From Pseudoalteromonas spongiae UST010723-006 (GTDB lineage: Bacteria > Pseudomonadota > Gammaproteobacteria > Enterobacterales > Alteromonadaceae), in assembly GCF_000238255.3 (NCBI RefSeq), contig NZ_CP011039.1:3090176-3154175 (forward strand): a stretch of 64,000 bases of DNA, given 5' to 3'. Below the pieces are notes generated by a model. The model was given only the letters and a program-made list of their open reading frames with translations. It had not been told where the DNA came from and did not search any database. The position numbers were made by a program, and so were the translations under genes. Shown piece by piece: positions 1 to 8,624 of this stretch (positions are counted from its first letter, which is position 1; each line of letters begins with the position of its first letter).

Positions 1-222
1 AAGCAGCAAAAAGTGGCCGTTTTCCACCAGCTCAATCACTGCTTTGGTGATGTCTTTATAGTTTACCGCTTGGTCTACTTGATCGGTAACACAGGCCATA
101 TCGGCCGGATAATGCACTTCAATATTAATCACTACATCTTGCTTTTTTTCACGCTCTTCAGGGTTAAAGCCAATGTAAGTGCGCAGGCGTAAATTCGTTA
201 TATTTATAATCGCATTGAGCAT
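1..222 (-). CDS. folX: Dihydroneopterin triphosphate 2'-epimerase FolX (partial, C-terminus outside window)
   Basis: The N-terminal 74 residues are present; the ATG is at 222 and the frame runs off the left edge. The translation contains NLRLRTYIGFNPEE, then VVINIEVHYPAD and NYKDITKAVIE, which follow E. coli FolX almost block by block. FolX belongs to the tunnelling-fold family with FolB and epimerises dihydroneopterin triphosphate to dihydromonapterin triphosphate in the cytoplasm. It lies 2 bp downstream of folE and follows folM on the same strand, which supports FolX over the folate enzyme FolB. The active-site half in the C-terminus cannot be checked. Confidence 0.9.
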   Translation of the reverse strand, partial: MLNAIINITNLRLRTYIGFNPEEREKKQDVVINIEVHYPADMACVTDQVDQAVNYKDITKAVIELVENGHFLLL

Positions 223-224
223 AG

Positions 225-779
225 TTACCCCTTAACTAACTGCAAGAATTCATTGCGTGTTTTTGGATCTTCACGGAAGTTACCCAACATCACAGACGTA
301 CGCATTTTGGAGTTTTGTTTCTCTACACCGCGCATCATCATGCACATGTGTTTGGCCTCAACAATAACACCCACACCTTTCGCGTTGGTAACTTGTTGCA
401 CCGCTTCAGCAATTTGATGTGTAAGCTGTTCTTGAATTTGAAAGCGGCGTGCAAACATATCAACAATACGCGCAAACTTTGATAAACCAAGTACTTTACC
501 ATCGGGAATATAGGCAATATGACAACGACCAACAAAAGGTAATAAATGATGCTCACACATAGAATACAGCTCAATATCTTGTATCAACACCATGTCGTCG
601 GCATCTGAGGTAAACACTGCATTGTTGGTAATTTCGTCAAGCGTTTGGCGATAACCTTTTGTTAGGTACTCCATTGCCTTGGCAGCTCGTTTTGGCGTAT
701 CAAGCAGGCCTTCGCGCTCAGGATTTTCGCCAACCGCTTCAATAATTTGTCGGTAGTTTTCAGCTAGTTTCTTTTCCAT
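225..779 (-). CDS. folE: GTP cyclohydrolase I
   Basis: The 184-residue protein has the usual length for bacterial FolE. It opens the purine ring of GTP to give dihydroneopterin triphosphate, the first step of pterin synthesis. Visible family signatures are [19 protein letters not shown] (zinc and substrate residues Cys/His-His) and the later [13 protein letters not shown] block that carries the second zinc cysteine. It lies between folM and folX with gaps of 9 bp and 2 bp. This suggests the copy serves tetrahydromonapterin synthesis, although a FolE product can also feed folate. No second folE is visible in the window. Confidence 0.95.
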   Translation of the reverse strand: MEKKLAENYRQIIEAVGENPEREGLLDTPKRAAKAMEYLTKGYRQTLDEITNNAVFTSDADDMVLIQDIELYSMCEHHLLPFVGRCHIAYIPDGKVLGLSKFARIVDMFARRFQIQEQLTHQIAEAVQQVTNAKGVGVIVEAKHMCMMMRGVEKQNSKMRTSVMLGNFREDPKTRNEFLQLVKG

Positions 780-788
780 TGTTCTGTC

Positions 789-1496
789 CTATTTTAGGTG
801 GCGACCACCATCGAGTTGCAATGTGCGTCCTGTCATATAATTGCTGTTTAGAATCATTTCGATACCATTAATAACTTCTGCCGTGCCGGGTTCTAACGCC
901 ATAATCGATTTTTTCAGGGTTTTTGCACGGTAAGCATCGTCATCATGGTCATTAAAAATAATTAATGACGGCGCAATCGAATTTACTTTCACTTTTGGCG
1001 CTAGCTTGGCAGAAAATGAACGCGTTAAATTATCAAGTGCCGCTTTACTCGCGGCATAAGCAATATGCTTTGGGCTACCTTTTTCAACAACGTAATCAGT
1101 AATATGGATAATATCACTGTGTTCGTCGCAGCTATTTTGTAATAAAGGCATAAGTGCTAAGTTTAATAAATAAGGCACTTTTGCATGAATATTCATCATG
1201 TTATCAAATAAACTATTAAAGTCTGGGTTCTTGCTTTCGCAATCCCAACTTGATGCATTATGAATAATCGCACTGAGTTCGTTAGTGTAGCTTTTAACTT
1301 GTTCTACCAACTTTTCTACGGCATCACTTTGCTCAAAGTCACATGCTAAACAAATAGCGCCAAGCTCCAACAACTCATTTACTGACGCATGTTTAGTGCG
1401 ATAAGTAATAATCAGTTTGTCGCCTTTATTTAAAAAATGCTTTGCTAAATCAAGGCCAATACGCTGCGCTGCGCCGGTAATTAATATTGTTGCCAT
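789..1496 (-). CDS. folM: Dihydromonapterin reductase FolM (short-chain dehydrogenase)
   Basis: A 235-residue short-chain dehydrogenase/reductase. The N-terminal nucleotide-binding stretch is ITGAAQRIGLDLAKHF, the catalytic Tyr-Lys pair lies in AYAASKAALDN, and IIHITDYVVEKGS and KVNSIAPSLIIFNDHDD match E. coli FolM closely. FolM reduces dihydromonapterin to tetrahydromonapterin with NADPH. It is the first gene of the leftward folM-folE-folX cluster. Tetrahydromonapterin is the cofactor of phenylalanine hydroxylase in pseudomonads; no phhA gene is in this window, so the consumer here is unknown. Confidence 0.93.
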   Translation of the reverse strand: MATILITGAAQRIGLDLAKHFLNKGDKLIITYRTKHASVNELLELGAICLACDFEQSDAVEKLVEQVKSYTNELSAIIHNASSWDCESKNPDFNSLFDNMMNIHAKVPYLLNLALMPLLQNSCDEHSDIIHITDYVVEKGSPKHIAYAASKAALDNLTRSFSAKLAPKVKVNSIAPSLIIFNDHDDDAYRAKTLKKSIMALEPGTAEVINGIEMILNSNYMTGRTLQLDGGRHLK

Positions 1497-1838
1497 ATAG
1501 TTTTAATAAATTATCGTTGAGGTTTTATGTTTCTAATTTAACTATAAACCTAACTTCTTGATTTATTAAGTGGTTAAGCAAATTAAACTAAATTACACCG
1601 AGATTTATACTGTTTTTCACGACGCTTAGATCTGTAATGTGCCTTTTATTGGTTGCTTGCTTCAGTAAATTCATTTTTGTAGCAGCTTGATAGGGTTTTA
1701 TAAAAAGCAAAAGCTGCGTGCCATATTCTATGTAAGTCAGCCTATAGCACACGCAAAGGTAACGCTGTAATTATTTACCTTGTCTTTGTATCAAATACTT
1801 TGCTATTTTGTAAACAATTAGAAATGACAGCGCTGTCC
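1497..1838. other. Intergenic region between divergent folM and TauE-type gene
   Basis: About 340 bp without a convincing gene. It should hold the leftward promoter of the folM-folE-folX cluster and the rightward promoter of the exporter gene. I see no strong hairpin, repeat or clear -35/-10 pair, and no conserved short reading frame. Confidence 0.5.
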
Positions 1839-2732
1839 ATGAATTTTAAAAACCGAAGCTACCGTCAATACATTCCCCTTTTATTTTTAGCTAGTACTTA
1901 TATTTGCTGGCTATTCATGCAGGGAATTAACAGTGCATTGGCTAATTTTATGTCGCAAATTAGTATTGCGATTACTATGGCATTCGGGTCATTTGTTGCT
2001 GGCGGTACAGCGCTTGGCGGCGGTGCTGTGGCTTTTCCAGTCATGACAAAAGTGCTGGCCATTGAACCTGCTACTGCGAAAGTATTTTCACTCGCTATTC
2101 AGAGCTTTGGGATGACAGCTGCCAGTCTCACCATTATATTTAGCGGCATCAAATATTACCGTTCGGTTGTATTGCTTGCGCTTTTTGGCGCATTACCCGG
2201 CGTCGCTATCAGCTTGTTGTTTATTGCTGACCTTCTGCCTAGATTGATCACAAAATCACTGTTTAGCGTTTTTTTATTAGTCTTTGCCGTCACCCTGCTT
2301 CGTGCTCATTGGAAAGGTAAACAGCAGTTAGATATAGACTTCGGCTGTAAAAAGAAAAATGCGTTAGTGGTATTTGTGGCGTTGTTAGGAGGTATCGTCA
2401 GCGGCTTAATTGGCTCAGGGGCAGATATCGCTATTTTTGCCTTGCTAATGCTGCATTTTAAAGCTGATTTAAAGGTCGCGACTGCCACGTCAGTCATCAT
2501 TATGGCGGTAACATCAGTATTTGCTAGCGTTATAAATTTCTTATATTTAAACGCGATAACCGCGCCAATATCTCAATATGTATTGGCGGCGATTCCGGTT
2601 GTTGTGGTAGGCGCACCTCTTGGCGCATACTGCTGCGCAAAAGTACCTAAATCCGTGTTATTAAGCTTTTTGCTACTGCTCATTGGTCTTGAAGTTGCCT
2701 TTACCTTGTATGAAATAATTGGCAATTTATAA
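1839..2732 (+). CDS. Sulfite exporter TauE/SafE family membrane protein
   Basis: A polytopic membrane protein with about eight hydrophobic segments and the family's duplicated glycine-rich pattern: FVAGGTALGGGAVAFPVMTK in the first half and GGIVSGLIGSGADIAIFALL in the second. Family members export sulfite, sulfoacetate or other small organosulfur anions across the inner membrane; the substrate here cannot be read from sequence. The frame is open from a TTG at 1800, with ATG codons at 1824 and 1839. None has a good ribosome binding site. I chose 1839 because MNFKNRSYRQY gives a short basic N-terminus directly before the first membrane segment. Confidence 0.8.
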   Translation: MNFKNRSYRQYIPLLFLASTYICWLFMQGINSALANFMSQISIAITMAFGSFVAGGTALGGGAVAFPVMTKVLAIEPATAKVFSLAIQSFGMTAASLTIIFSGIKYYRSVVLLALFGALPGVAISLLFIADLLPRLITKSLFSVFLLVFAVTLLRAHWKGKQQLDIDFGCKKKNALVVFVALLGGIVSGLIGSGADIAIFALLMLHFKADLKVATATSVIIMAVTSVFASVINFLYLNAITAPISQYVLAAIPVVVVGAPLGAYCCAKVPKSVLLSFLLLLIGLEVAFTLYEIIGNL

Positions 2733-2743
2733 AACTCTTCAGG

Positions 2744-2944
2744 TTACTCAGGTAAACGTTCAGAGCTGTGTATTTGGTCGTCAAATAGTACGTCATTATC
2801 GGCAACATCTAATCCCATACAATCGCGCAACGCTTCAAAACAATCTATGTTGGCTTGCGCCCACATAATATCATCAGCCGTCACTTTAAGACGTCCTTCG
2901 CTTTGCGCTCTTTGCATTGCTAACATTTCAATTAACGTTGTCAT
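2744..2944 (-). CDS. Small hypothetical protein encoded after a diguanylate cyclase gene
   Basis: A 66-residue acidic, soluble protein that I do not recognise. The start at 2944 is preceded by an AAGGAA ribosome binding site. It begins 9 bp after the stop of the diguanylate cyclase gene on the same strand, so the two are probably cotranscribed. The C-terminal third is rich in Asp and Glu (GLDVADNDVLFDDQ). No membrane segment, signal peptide or metal-binding motif is visible. The gene ends 11 bp from the convergent TauE-type gene with no hairpin between them. Confidence 0.6.
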   Translation of the reverse strand: MTTLIEMLAMQRAQSEGRLKVTADDIMWAQANIDCFEALRDCMGLDVADNDVLFDDQIHSSERLPE

Positions 2945-2953
2945 CGTTGTTCC

Positions 2954-3985
2954 TTAAGCAACAATAATGCAGTTTCTACCTGATTCTTTCGCTTTATACA
3001 GTGCTTTATCTGCACGTTCGAGAAGCATTTCACACGATTCACCATCAAACTCGGCTACACCAAAACTGGCTGAAATACTGCGTAATGATTTGCCTGTTTT
3101 ATTGTCTTTTAACGCCAAACGTTCAATATCGACACGAATTTTTTCTAAATAATTAACCGCTGAGCGCTTGTCTTTAAACTGGCTCAAAATACAAAACTCT
3201 TCACCACCATAGCGATACGCAGCATTAAGTTCATCGGCGTGTTTTTTTAATCTTTCAGCAACCACTTTTAGTACGAGGTCGCCTTTTTGATGACCGAAAT
3301 CATCGTTAAATTGTTTAAAATTATCGATATCCACAATGGTTAAATAGAGCTTTAAAACACTGTGGTGACTGTTACACAATAAGTCGAGATCTTCATCGAA
3401 TGACTTACGATTATTAAGGCCAGTTAAACCATCTTTCGATGCCGCTTTTTTCGATTCATTGAGCTCACTGCGCAGTTTGGAAATCTCTTGATATGCAGCA
3501 CGTAATTGCTGCTGAAAACGCTCGGTTGTATGCTGCATGCTTTTTGATTCTTCCGACAGCTTATTAACTAACTCTAAAATATCCCGTTCTGATGCGTCTT
3601 CTTTTGAAAAGTCGCTCAGTTCTTGATTACATGAATTCAAAATTTCACTAAAATCACTGGCTGAATTTAAGGTTTGCCCAACGTTCTTTTCAACCTCAGC
3701 AACAACTGCATTAATGTCTTCAGCAACTGAATCAAACAGCTCAAGATCTTTGTCTGATAAAAACTCTTCAAATAAATCCCGTGACAATGCAGGCGGGCAA
3801 GTACCAAAGGTTCTTAACGCAGAATCGAGCTTTTGATTTAACTTGGGATGGTTACCAGATACATAGCTATACCATAGCGCATAATTTGCTGGGGTAACCG
3901 CAATATTGTACTTAACCATTAACGGCACAGCTTTGCGTAAACACTCCGCTGAGTGAGATAAGGTATTTTTCAAACGAAACTCCAC
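2954..3985 (-). CDS. Soluble diguanylate cyclase (GGDEF protein)
   Basis: 343 residues. The N-terminal part (about 1-175) is predicted helical and partly coiled coil, with no membrane segment. The C-terminal GGDEF domain starts around KDGLTGLNNRKSFDED and carries the active-site GGEEF at residues 260-264, so cyclase activity (two GTP to cyclic di-GMP) is expected. The inhibitory I-site RxxD, normally five residues before GG, is absent: the corresponding residues are DELN. Product feedback at that site is therefore unlikely. The N-terminal sensory part is not assigned. It is followed by the 66-residue protein. Confidence 0.88.
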   Translation of the reverse strand: MEFRLKNTLSHSAECLRKAVPLMVKYNIAVTPANYALWYSYVSGNHPKLNQKLDSALRTFGTCPPALSRDLFEEFLSDKDLELFDSVAEDINAVVAEVEKNVGQTLNSASDFSEILNSCNQELSDFSKEDASERDILELVNKLSEESKSMQHTTERFQQQLRAAYQEISKLRSELNESKKAASKDGLTGLNNRKSFDEDLDLLCNSHHSVLKLYLTIVDIDNFKQFNDDFGHQKGDLVLKVVAERLKKHADELNAAYRYGGEEFCILSQFKDKRSAVNYLEKIRVDIERLALKDNKTGKSLRSISASFGVAEFDGESCEMLLERADKALYKAKESGRNCIIVA

Positions 3986-4120
3986 TTTATAATCCTTATG
4001 CGTTCCGTAGCTATCATTCGTGTACGATTTTTAGCCGCAATATAAGTGTTCTTAAAAAGTGTAGTCGAGGAAAATTGAATTGCTAAAAACTATTCAGATT
4101 TATAGGGATTTAAAGCAATT

Positions 4121-4148
4121 AAAAAAGCCCTAATAAATAGGGCTTTTT
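4121..4148 (-). terminator. Rho-independent terminator after the RND efflux operon
   Basis: A perfect 10-bp stem (AAAAAGCCCT / AGGGCTTTTT) with a 7-nt loop and a T-run on the minus strand, 4 bp beyond the stop of the RND permease gene. The same hairpin has A/T tracts on both sides and could also work on the plus strand. Confidence 0.85.
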
Positions 4149-4151
4149 CTG

Positions 4152-7100
4152 TTAATTTTGCAAGCTGGTTTTCCTTCCGAAAAGGCTGGTGATTTTATTC
4201 CATAACCAAATAAACCCATTGCCAAGATCTTGTAAGATAAGGTACATACATGGCACTAGCACTAGTGTTACCAATGTGGCAAACAGCACCGAGAAGCCAA
4301 GAGCAACTGCCATTGGGATAACAAAGCGCGCTTGTAAGCTGGTTTCAAACATAATTGGCAATACCCCAACAAACGTGGTGATTGAGGTCAGTGTAATTGC
4401 GCGAAAACGTGCACACCCCGCTTTTGTTACCGCCTCTTTTATCGATGCGCCTTGCGCTCGCATTTGGTTAACAAAATCGGTCATAACTAGGGAGTCATTA
4501 ATAACCACCCCAGCTGCAGCAATAAGACCAAAGGTCGACATCAATGAAATATCTAAACCAAACGAGAAATGTCCCCAAATTGCTCCCACCATACTAAATG
4601 GAATCACCGACATAATAATTAACGGCTGGAAATAACTCTTCAGTGGCACTGCCAGCAAAATATAAACAATAAACATACCAGCTACGAAAAACAGTTTCTG
4701 CTCATTGGCCTGCGCTTGCTGCTCTTCAATGGAACCGCCAAGCTCAGATTTTACGGTTGGGAACTGCTCTTTAAGTTGTGGAAGTAATTCATCTTTAACC
4801 GATTTAACAACTGCATCGGGCTCAACCACTTCTTCATCAATCGCGCCCCAAATATACACACTACGATAACCCCCTTCACGGCGAATATAACTAATGCCCG
4901 GCTTTTCAACTAAATCCACAACATCACCTAACATAACTTCTTTGCCGCTAGGTGTTGTGATAACGGTATATTTAAGTGACGAGTACGCTTCGCGTGTTAA
5001 TTTAGGATAACGCACCATTACCCGCACTTCTTCGCCATTACGAATGACTCGCTGCGCTTCGCCACCATAAAAACTTGCGCCTACCTGATTAGCAATATTG
5101 GCAAGATTAAGCCCTAGATCGTACGCAACAGGCTTTAAGCTGATTTGCACTTCTTTACTGGCAGGGTCGATTGTCGAGCTAATATCAAACAGACCTTTTT
5201 GTTGTTGCAACATGGCAATAAACTGACGACCTGCAGCATTTAAAGTATCGATATCTGGGCCAAATAACAGATAACCAAATTCGCCATCATTACCGCCACC
5301 GTTTACATCATCTTGAATATTAATTGATTTAAGTCCCGGAATTTCGGGTAATGCTTCACGCCAACGACGCGACAGTTCAAAGGTGTTATATGGTCTTAAT
5401 TCTTCATCAACCAAAGGAACAACAAGTTGGCCTTCGGTACGACCTTGGTTAAACACCAACATATCGCGGATCATTGTTTGTCCGGTATTTGCTTGGGTTT
5501 CTTTATCTATTTGAGTGATCACAGCTTCAATTGTTTGCAGCGCTGAAATCGTTTGCATATCTGAAACGTTATCGTTCATTTCAATACGAATTGTTGGGAA
5601 GTCATGTGGCACTTTTGGCGTTGGTACAACGCGCACATAGTTGCCTGCTAGCAAACCGACACTAATCATTAGTAACGCAACAAAAACGGCAAATACAGCG
5701 TAGCGCCATTCTACACACTTAATAACAAAACGCTGATAAGGGCCATTTACAAAGCCAAAAAAGCGCTTGTTAAACTTGGCTCTAAAGCCATCTGTTTTTA
5801 CTTCACTAAAATGAGTGTGCGCCAAGTGGGCAGGTAAAATTAGCTTAGATTCAATCAAGCTAAAGATTAAACACAAAATAGAAACTGCAGCGATGCTAAC
5901 AAAAAATGCACTTTCAGGTCCACTTGATAGCGTAAACGGCGCAAACACCGCAATGGTGGTTAGTACACCAAAAGTCGCTGGTGTCGCTACCCGCTGCGCA
6001 CCACGCACCACACTTGTTACGCCGGGGCCGGACCGTTCAATTTCACTGTAGGCACTTTCGCCAATTACAATGGCATCATCAACCACAATACCCAGCACCA
6101 TAATAAAGGCGAAAAGCGATACAATATTAATGCTTACGCCGACCATCGGCATCATCATCATGGCACCCAAGAAGCACACTGGCAGACCCACCATCACCCA
6201 AAGTGCCAATTTAAAGCGTAAGAATAGAGTTAGCATTAAGGCTACTAAAATCGCACCTTGAAATAGGTTTTTCAGCATCATATCGAGACGCGCATTGAGG
6301 TAATATGTCATATCAACAATGCTTTCAAGCTGCACGCCAGGTGGCAGTGTTTTATTGCGCTCTTCAATATAGCGGTTTACCGATTCCGCAACTGGAATCA
6401 TATTCTGATCTTTCGTTGCTTTTACCGACAAAGAAATCGCATTGGCACCCGACATTTGGAAATAGCGTTCACCTTCAACAAATTGGTCTTTAATTTCCGC
6501 AATATCACCGAGCAATACTTTTGCGCCATTGTTGCCCACCTTTACGGGGATTTGACGGAATTCATCGCCTTTATAAAACTGATTTTCCACACGCACAGAA
6601 ATAATGCCCGAGTCGGTTTTCAGTTGGCCTGCTGAAATGTTGGCAGAATAGCGACGAATCGCATCACTTACTTGGCTTAAGGTGAGATTATATTTACGCA
6701 GCTGATCGGGTTGAATTTCAACCGCTATTTCATCGTCTGGCGTGCTTAAGTTAACCAGTGAGACATTTTTTAATTGCAGCAATTCCGTCTCTACCTGACG
6801 TGCAATTGGTTTTAACTGAGTGAGCGGTAAATCCCCAACTAACGCCATATTAATAACATCTTGCTGAAATTCGATTTGTGACACAGTCACTGGCTCCATA
6901 CCCGCGGGAAAAGTGGCAATACCATCCACTCGCAGTTTTACTTTATCGAGTACTTCCGCAAGATTTTTATCGGGATCGATTTCTAACGTTACGCTACCGC
7001 CATTACGGAACGCACGTGAAATACTCTTTTCAATTTCAGTAATGTCTTTAATCGATTCTTCAATTTTTATTAAAATACCTTCTTCTATTTCTTGCGGGGA

Positions 7101-7280
7101 TGCACCGGGGTAGTTAGCACTAACCGTAATGTAGTTAATTTCGATGCTCGGAAACATTTGTCGCTGAATAGTCGCGTAGCTCACAATACCCATTAAAATA
7201 ATGAAAAACATCATTAAGTTGGCGGCTACGGAGTTATTAGCAAAAAAAGCAATTAACCCTGTTTGTTGGTTATTTTTCAT
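4152..7280 (-). CDS. RND efflux transporter inner-membrane permease (AcrB/HAE family)
   Basis: 1042 residues, the usual RND pump length, with one N-terminal membrane helix, a large periplasmic loop, helices 2-6, a second loop and helices 8-12. The proton-relay aspartate pair of TM4 is in LGIVVDDAIVIGESAYSEI. The N-terminal IQRQMFPSIEINYITVSANY block is typical of the HAE family. Such pumps move drugs, lipophilic compounds or metabolites from the periplasm outward by proton antiport. The adaptor gene lies 9 bp upstream; no outer-membrane channel gene is adjacent, so a TolC-type protein encoded elsewhere is implied. Substrate unknown. Confidence 0.93.
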   Translation of the reverse strand: MKNNQQTGLIAFFANNSVAANLMMFFIILMGIVSYATIQRQMFPSIEINYITVSANYPGASPQEIEEGILIKIEESIKDITEIEKSISRAFRNGGSVTLEIDPDKNLAEVLDKVKLRVDGIATFPAGMEPVTVSQIEFQQDVINMALVGDLPLTQLKPIARQVETELLQLKNVSLVNLSTPDDEIAVEIQPDQLRKYNLTLSQVSDAIRRYSANISAGQLKTDSGIISVRVENQFYKGDEFRQIPVKVGNNGAKVLLGDIAEIKDQFVEGERYFQMSGANAISLSVKATKDQNMIPVAESVNRYIEERNKTLPPGVQLESIVDMTYYLNARLDMMLKNLFQGAILVALMLTLFLRFKLALWVMVGLPVCFLGAMMMMPMVGVSINIVSLFAFIMVLGIVVDDAIVIGESAYSEIERSGPGVTSVVRGAQRVATPATFGVLTTIAVFAPFTLSSGPESAFFVSIAAVSILCLIFSLIESKLILPAHLAHTHFSEVKTDGFRAKFNKRFFGFVNGPYQRFVIKCVEWRYAVFAVFVALLMISVGLLAGNYVRVVPTPKVPHDFPTIRIEMNDNVSDMQTISALQTIEAVITQIDKETQANTGQTMIRDMLVFNQGRTEGQLVVPLVDEELRPYNTFELSRRWREALPEIPGLKSINIQDDVNGGGNDGEFGYLLFGPDIDTLNAAGRQFIAMLQQQKGLFDISSTIDPASKEVQISLKPVAYDLGLNLANIANQVGASFYGGEAQRVIRNGEEVRVMVRYPKLTREAYSSLKYTVITTPSGKEVMLGDVVDLVEKPGISYIRREGGYRSVYIWGAIDEEVVEPDAVVKSVKDELLPQLKEQFPTVKSELGGSIEEQQAQANEQKLFFVAGMFIVYILLAVPLKSYFQPLIIMSVIPFSMVGAIWGHFSFGLDISLMSTFGLIAAAGVVINDSLVMTDFVNQMRAQGASIKEAVTKAGCARFRAITLTSITTFVGVLPIMFETSLQARFVIPMAVALGFSVLFATLVTLVLVPCMYLILQDLGNGFIWLWNKITSLFGRKTSLQN

Positions 7281-7289
7281 GGTGTGTCC

Positions 7290-8438
7290 TTACTTTAGCG
7301 CTTCGCTTGATTGACTCGCCGCAAGTTTTACAGCCATGCCTTCTTGAGGATACTCAGGGAGCGTAAGCACCAACTTATCGTTATTTGTAAGGCCCTTATC
7401 AATCAAAAAGAAAGCACCTTCGCTGCGTAACACATTTACTTCTTTGGCCTTTAATTTTTGCGCTTCATCAACCACCCATACAGTGCGGTTATTAACAAGC
7501 TCCTGTGGCAATTTAAATACTTGTGATAATTGCTGACCGCTAAATGAGACTTCGACATATTTACCAAATTTTAAGTGGCTTCCGCGGCTTTTAAGATTAT
7601 AAGGATCATCAACCTGAACCACGATGTGAGTCATTCGAGTCGCGCTGTCTATTACGCCTAAATCGCGCACGATCTTGCCTTGACGAACAAACCCGTTAAC
7701 ACCTTTGTAAGCAATGTTTACCGGCGTTTCAGCGAGTGGTGATGGTAAAAACAAGCTGTCAAAGCCCGCGATCGGAACTATGATTTCAGCGGCTTCAATG
7801 TTATTTAACAGGGCTACTTGAGCCCCTTTATTAACAAATTGCCCCACGCCGATATCACGTGAAATAATTAACGCATCATAGGGTGCTTTCACCTCACAAT
7901 CTGCAAGTTCTCGTTGCGCGCGCATTAATGCTGCCTGTGCCGATTTTACTTGGGCTTGTGCACTTAATACTTGTGGTTTTCGTAAGAATAAATCGGTGCG
8001 AGGCTTGTTAGGAAAACGTTTTGCTTCATCTTCAGCGACTTGTGCCTTAGCTTGCTCTTCGATTAATGCAGCTTGTGCACTCGTAAGCGCCGCTTCCGCT
8101 TGCAGTAATGCCGCTTGGTAGTTGTCTTTTTCAATAGTGAATAACACTTCACCGCGTTTCACTAAGCCGCCCGCAACAAAATTTTTATGCCACGATATCA
8201 CTTCACCTGACACCTGCGCCGCCAAGCGTGTTGTTTCAAGTGGCTTCACCTCGCCAAAGCTGGTTAGTACTACTTGATGCTCTATTGCTTTTAACGCCGT
8301 AACACTCACTGTAGGTCGTGTATCAACAGGCTTCTTTTCGCCATCATCGGCGGCACTTGCTTTGATCAAATTAAAACCTAAAGCTCCGATAATAAAAATA
8401 CCGATTGGTACTAAAATTTTGACGAGTAACGCTTTCAT
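7290..8438 (-). CDS. RND efflux periplasmic adaptor (membrane fusion protein)
   Basis: 382 residues. An uncleaved N-terminal anchor or signal segment (ILVPIGIFIIGALGFNLI) is followed by the adaptor order of barrel-sandwich half, helical hairpin (an Ala/Gln/Glu-rich stretch around residues 105-175), second barrel-sandwich half (VKAPYDALIISRDIGVGQFV) and beta-barrel. It bridges the RND permease and an outer-membrane channel. It is the first gene of a two-gene leftward operon. The 186 bp upstream are shared with the divergent amidohydrolase gene; no local regulator gene is evident. Confidence 0.9.
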   Translation of the reverse strand: MKALLVKILVPIGIFIIGALGFNLIKASAADDGEKKPVDTRPTVSVTALKAIEHQVVLTSFGEVKPLETTRLAAQVSGEVISWHKNFVAGGLVKRGEVLFTIEKDNYQAALLQAEAALTSAQAALIEEQAKAQVAEDEAKRFPNKPRTDLFLRKPQVLSAQAQVKSAQAALMRAQRELADCEVKAPYDALIISRDIGVGQFVNKGAQVALLNNIEAAEIIVPIAGFDSLFLPSPLAETPVNIAYKGVNGFVRQGKIVRDLGVIDSATRMTHIVVQVDDPYNLKSRGSHLKFGKYVEVSFSGQQLSQVFKLPQELVNNRTVWVVDEAQKLKAKEVNVLRSEGAFFLIDKGLTNNDKLVLTLPEYPQEGMAVKLAASQSSEALK

Positions 8439-8624
8439 TTATTATTCCTGTTGATTTTATGCACGCTAAATATAACCCAATTTTGTCGTTTATTTTAGCC
8501 TATATCTATGATGTTACGTTTCTTTTTACACTGTGGATTTTAAACTTGGTTAATTATCGAGTTTTTCTTCACTAATGCCAGCGGCTGTGGGATAACAAAT
8601 AAAAATCAGCAGGAGTTTGTAATT

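Noticed and set aside
1497..1838. Possible small RNA or riboswitch between folM and the exporter
   Set aside because: No stable hairpin, terminator or conserved motif could be made out by eye.
4189..4635. Long reading frame on the plus strand opposite the RND permease
   Set aside because: It is a shadow of the conserved permease gene, with no ribosome binding site and no recognisable motif. The same holds for the other antisense frames over atpA, mnmG and mnmE.
4152..8438. Heavy-metal (CusA-type) efflux pump
   Set aside because: Neither methionine-rich metal sites nor a metal-responsive regulator was seen; the sequence fits the HAE-type RND family.
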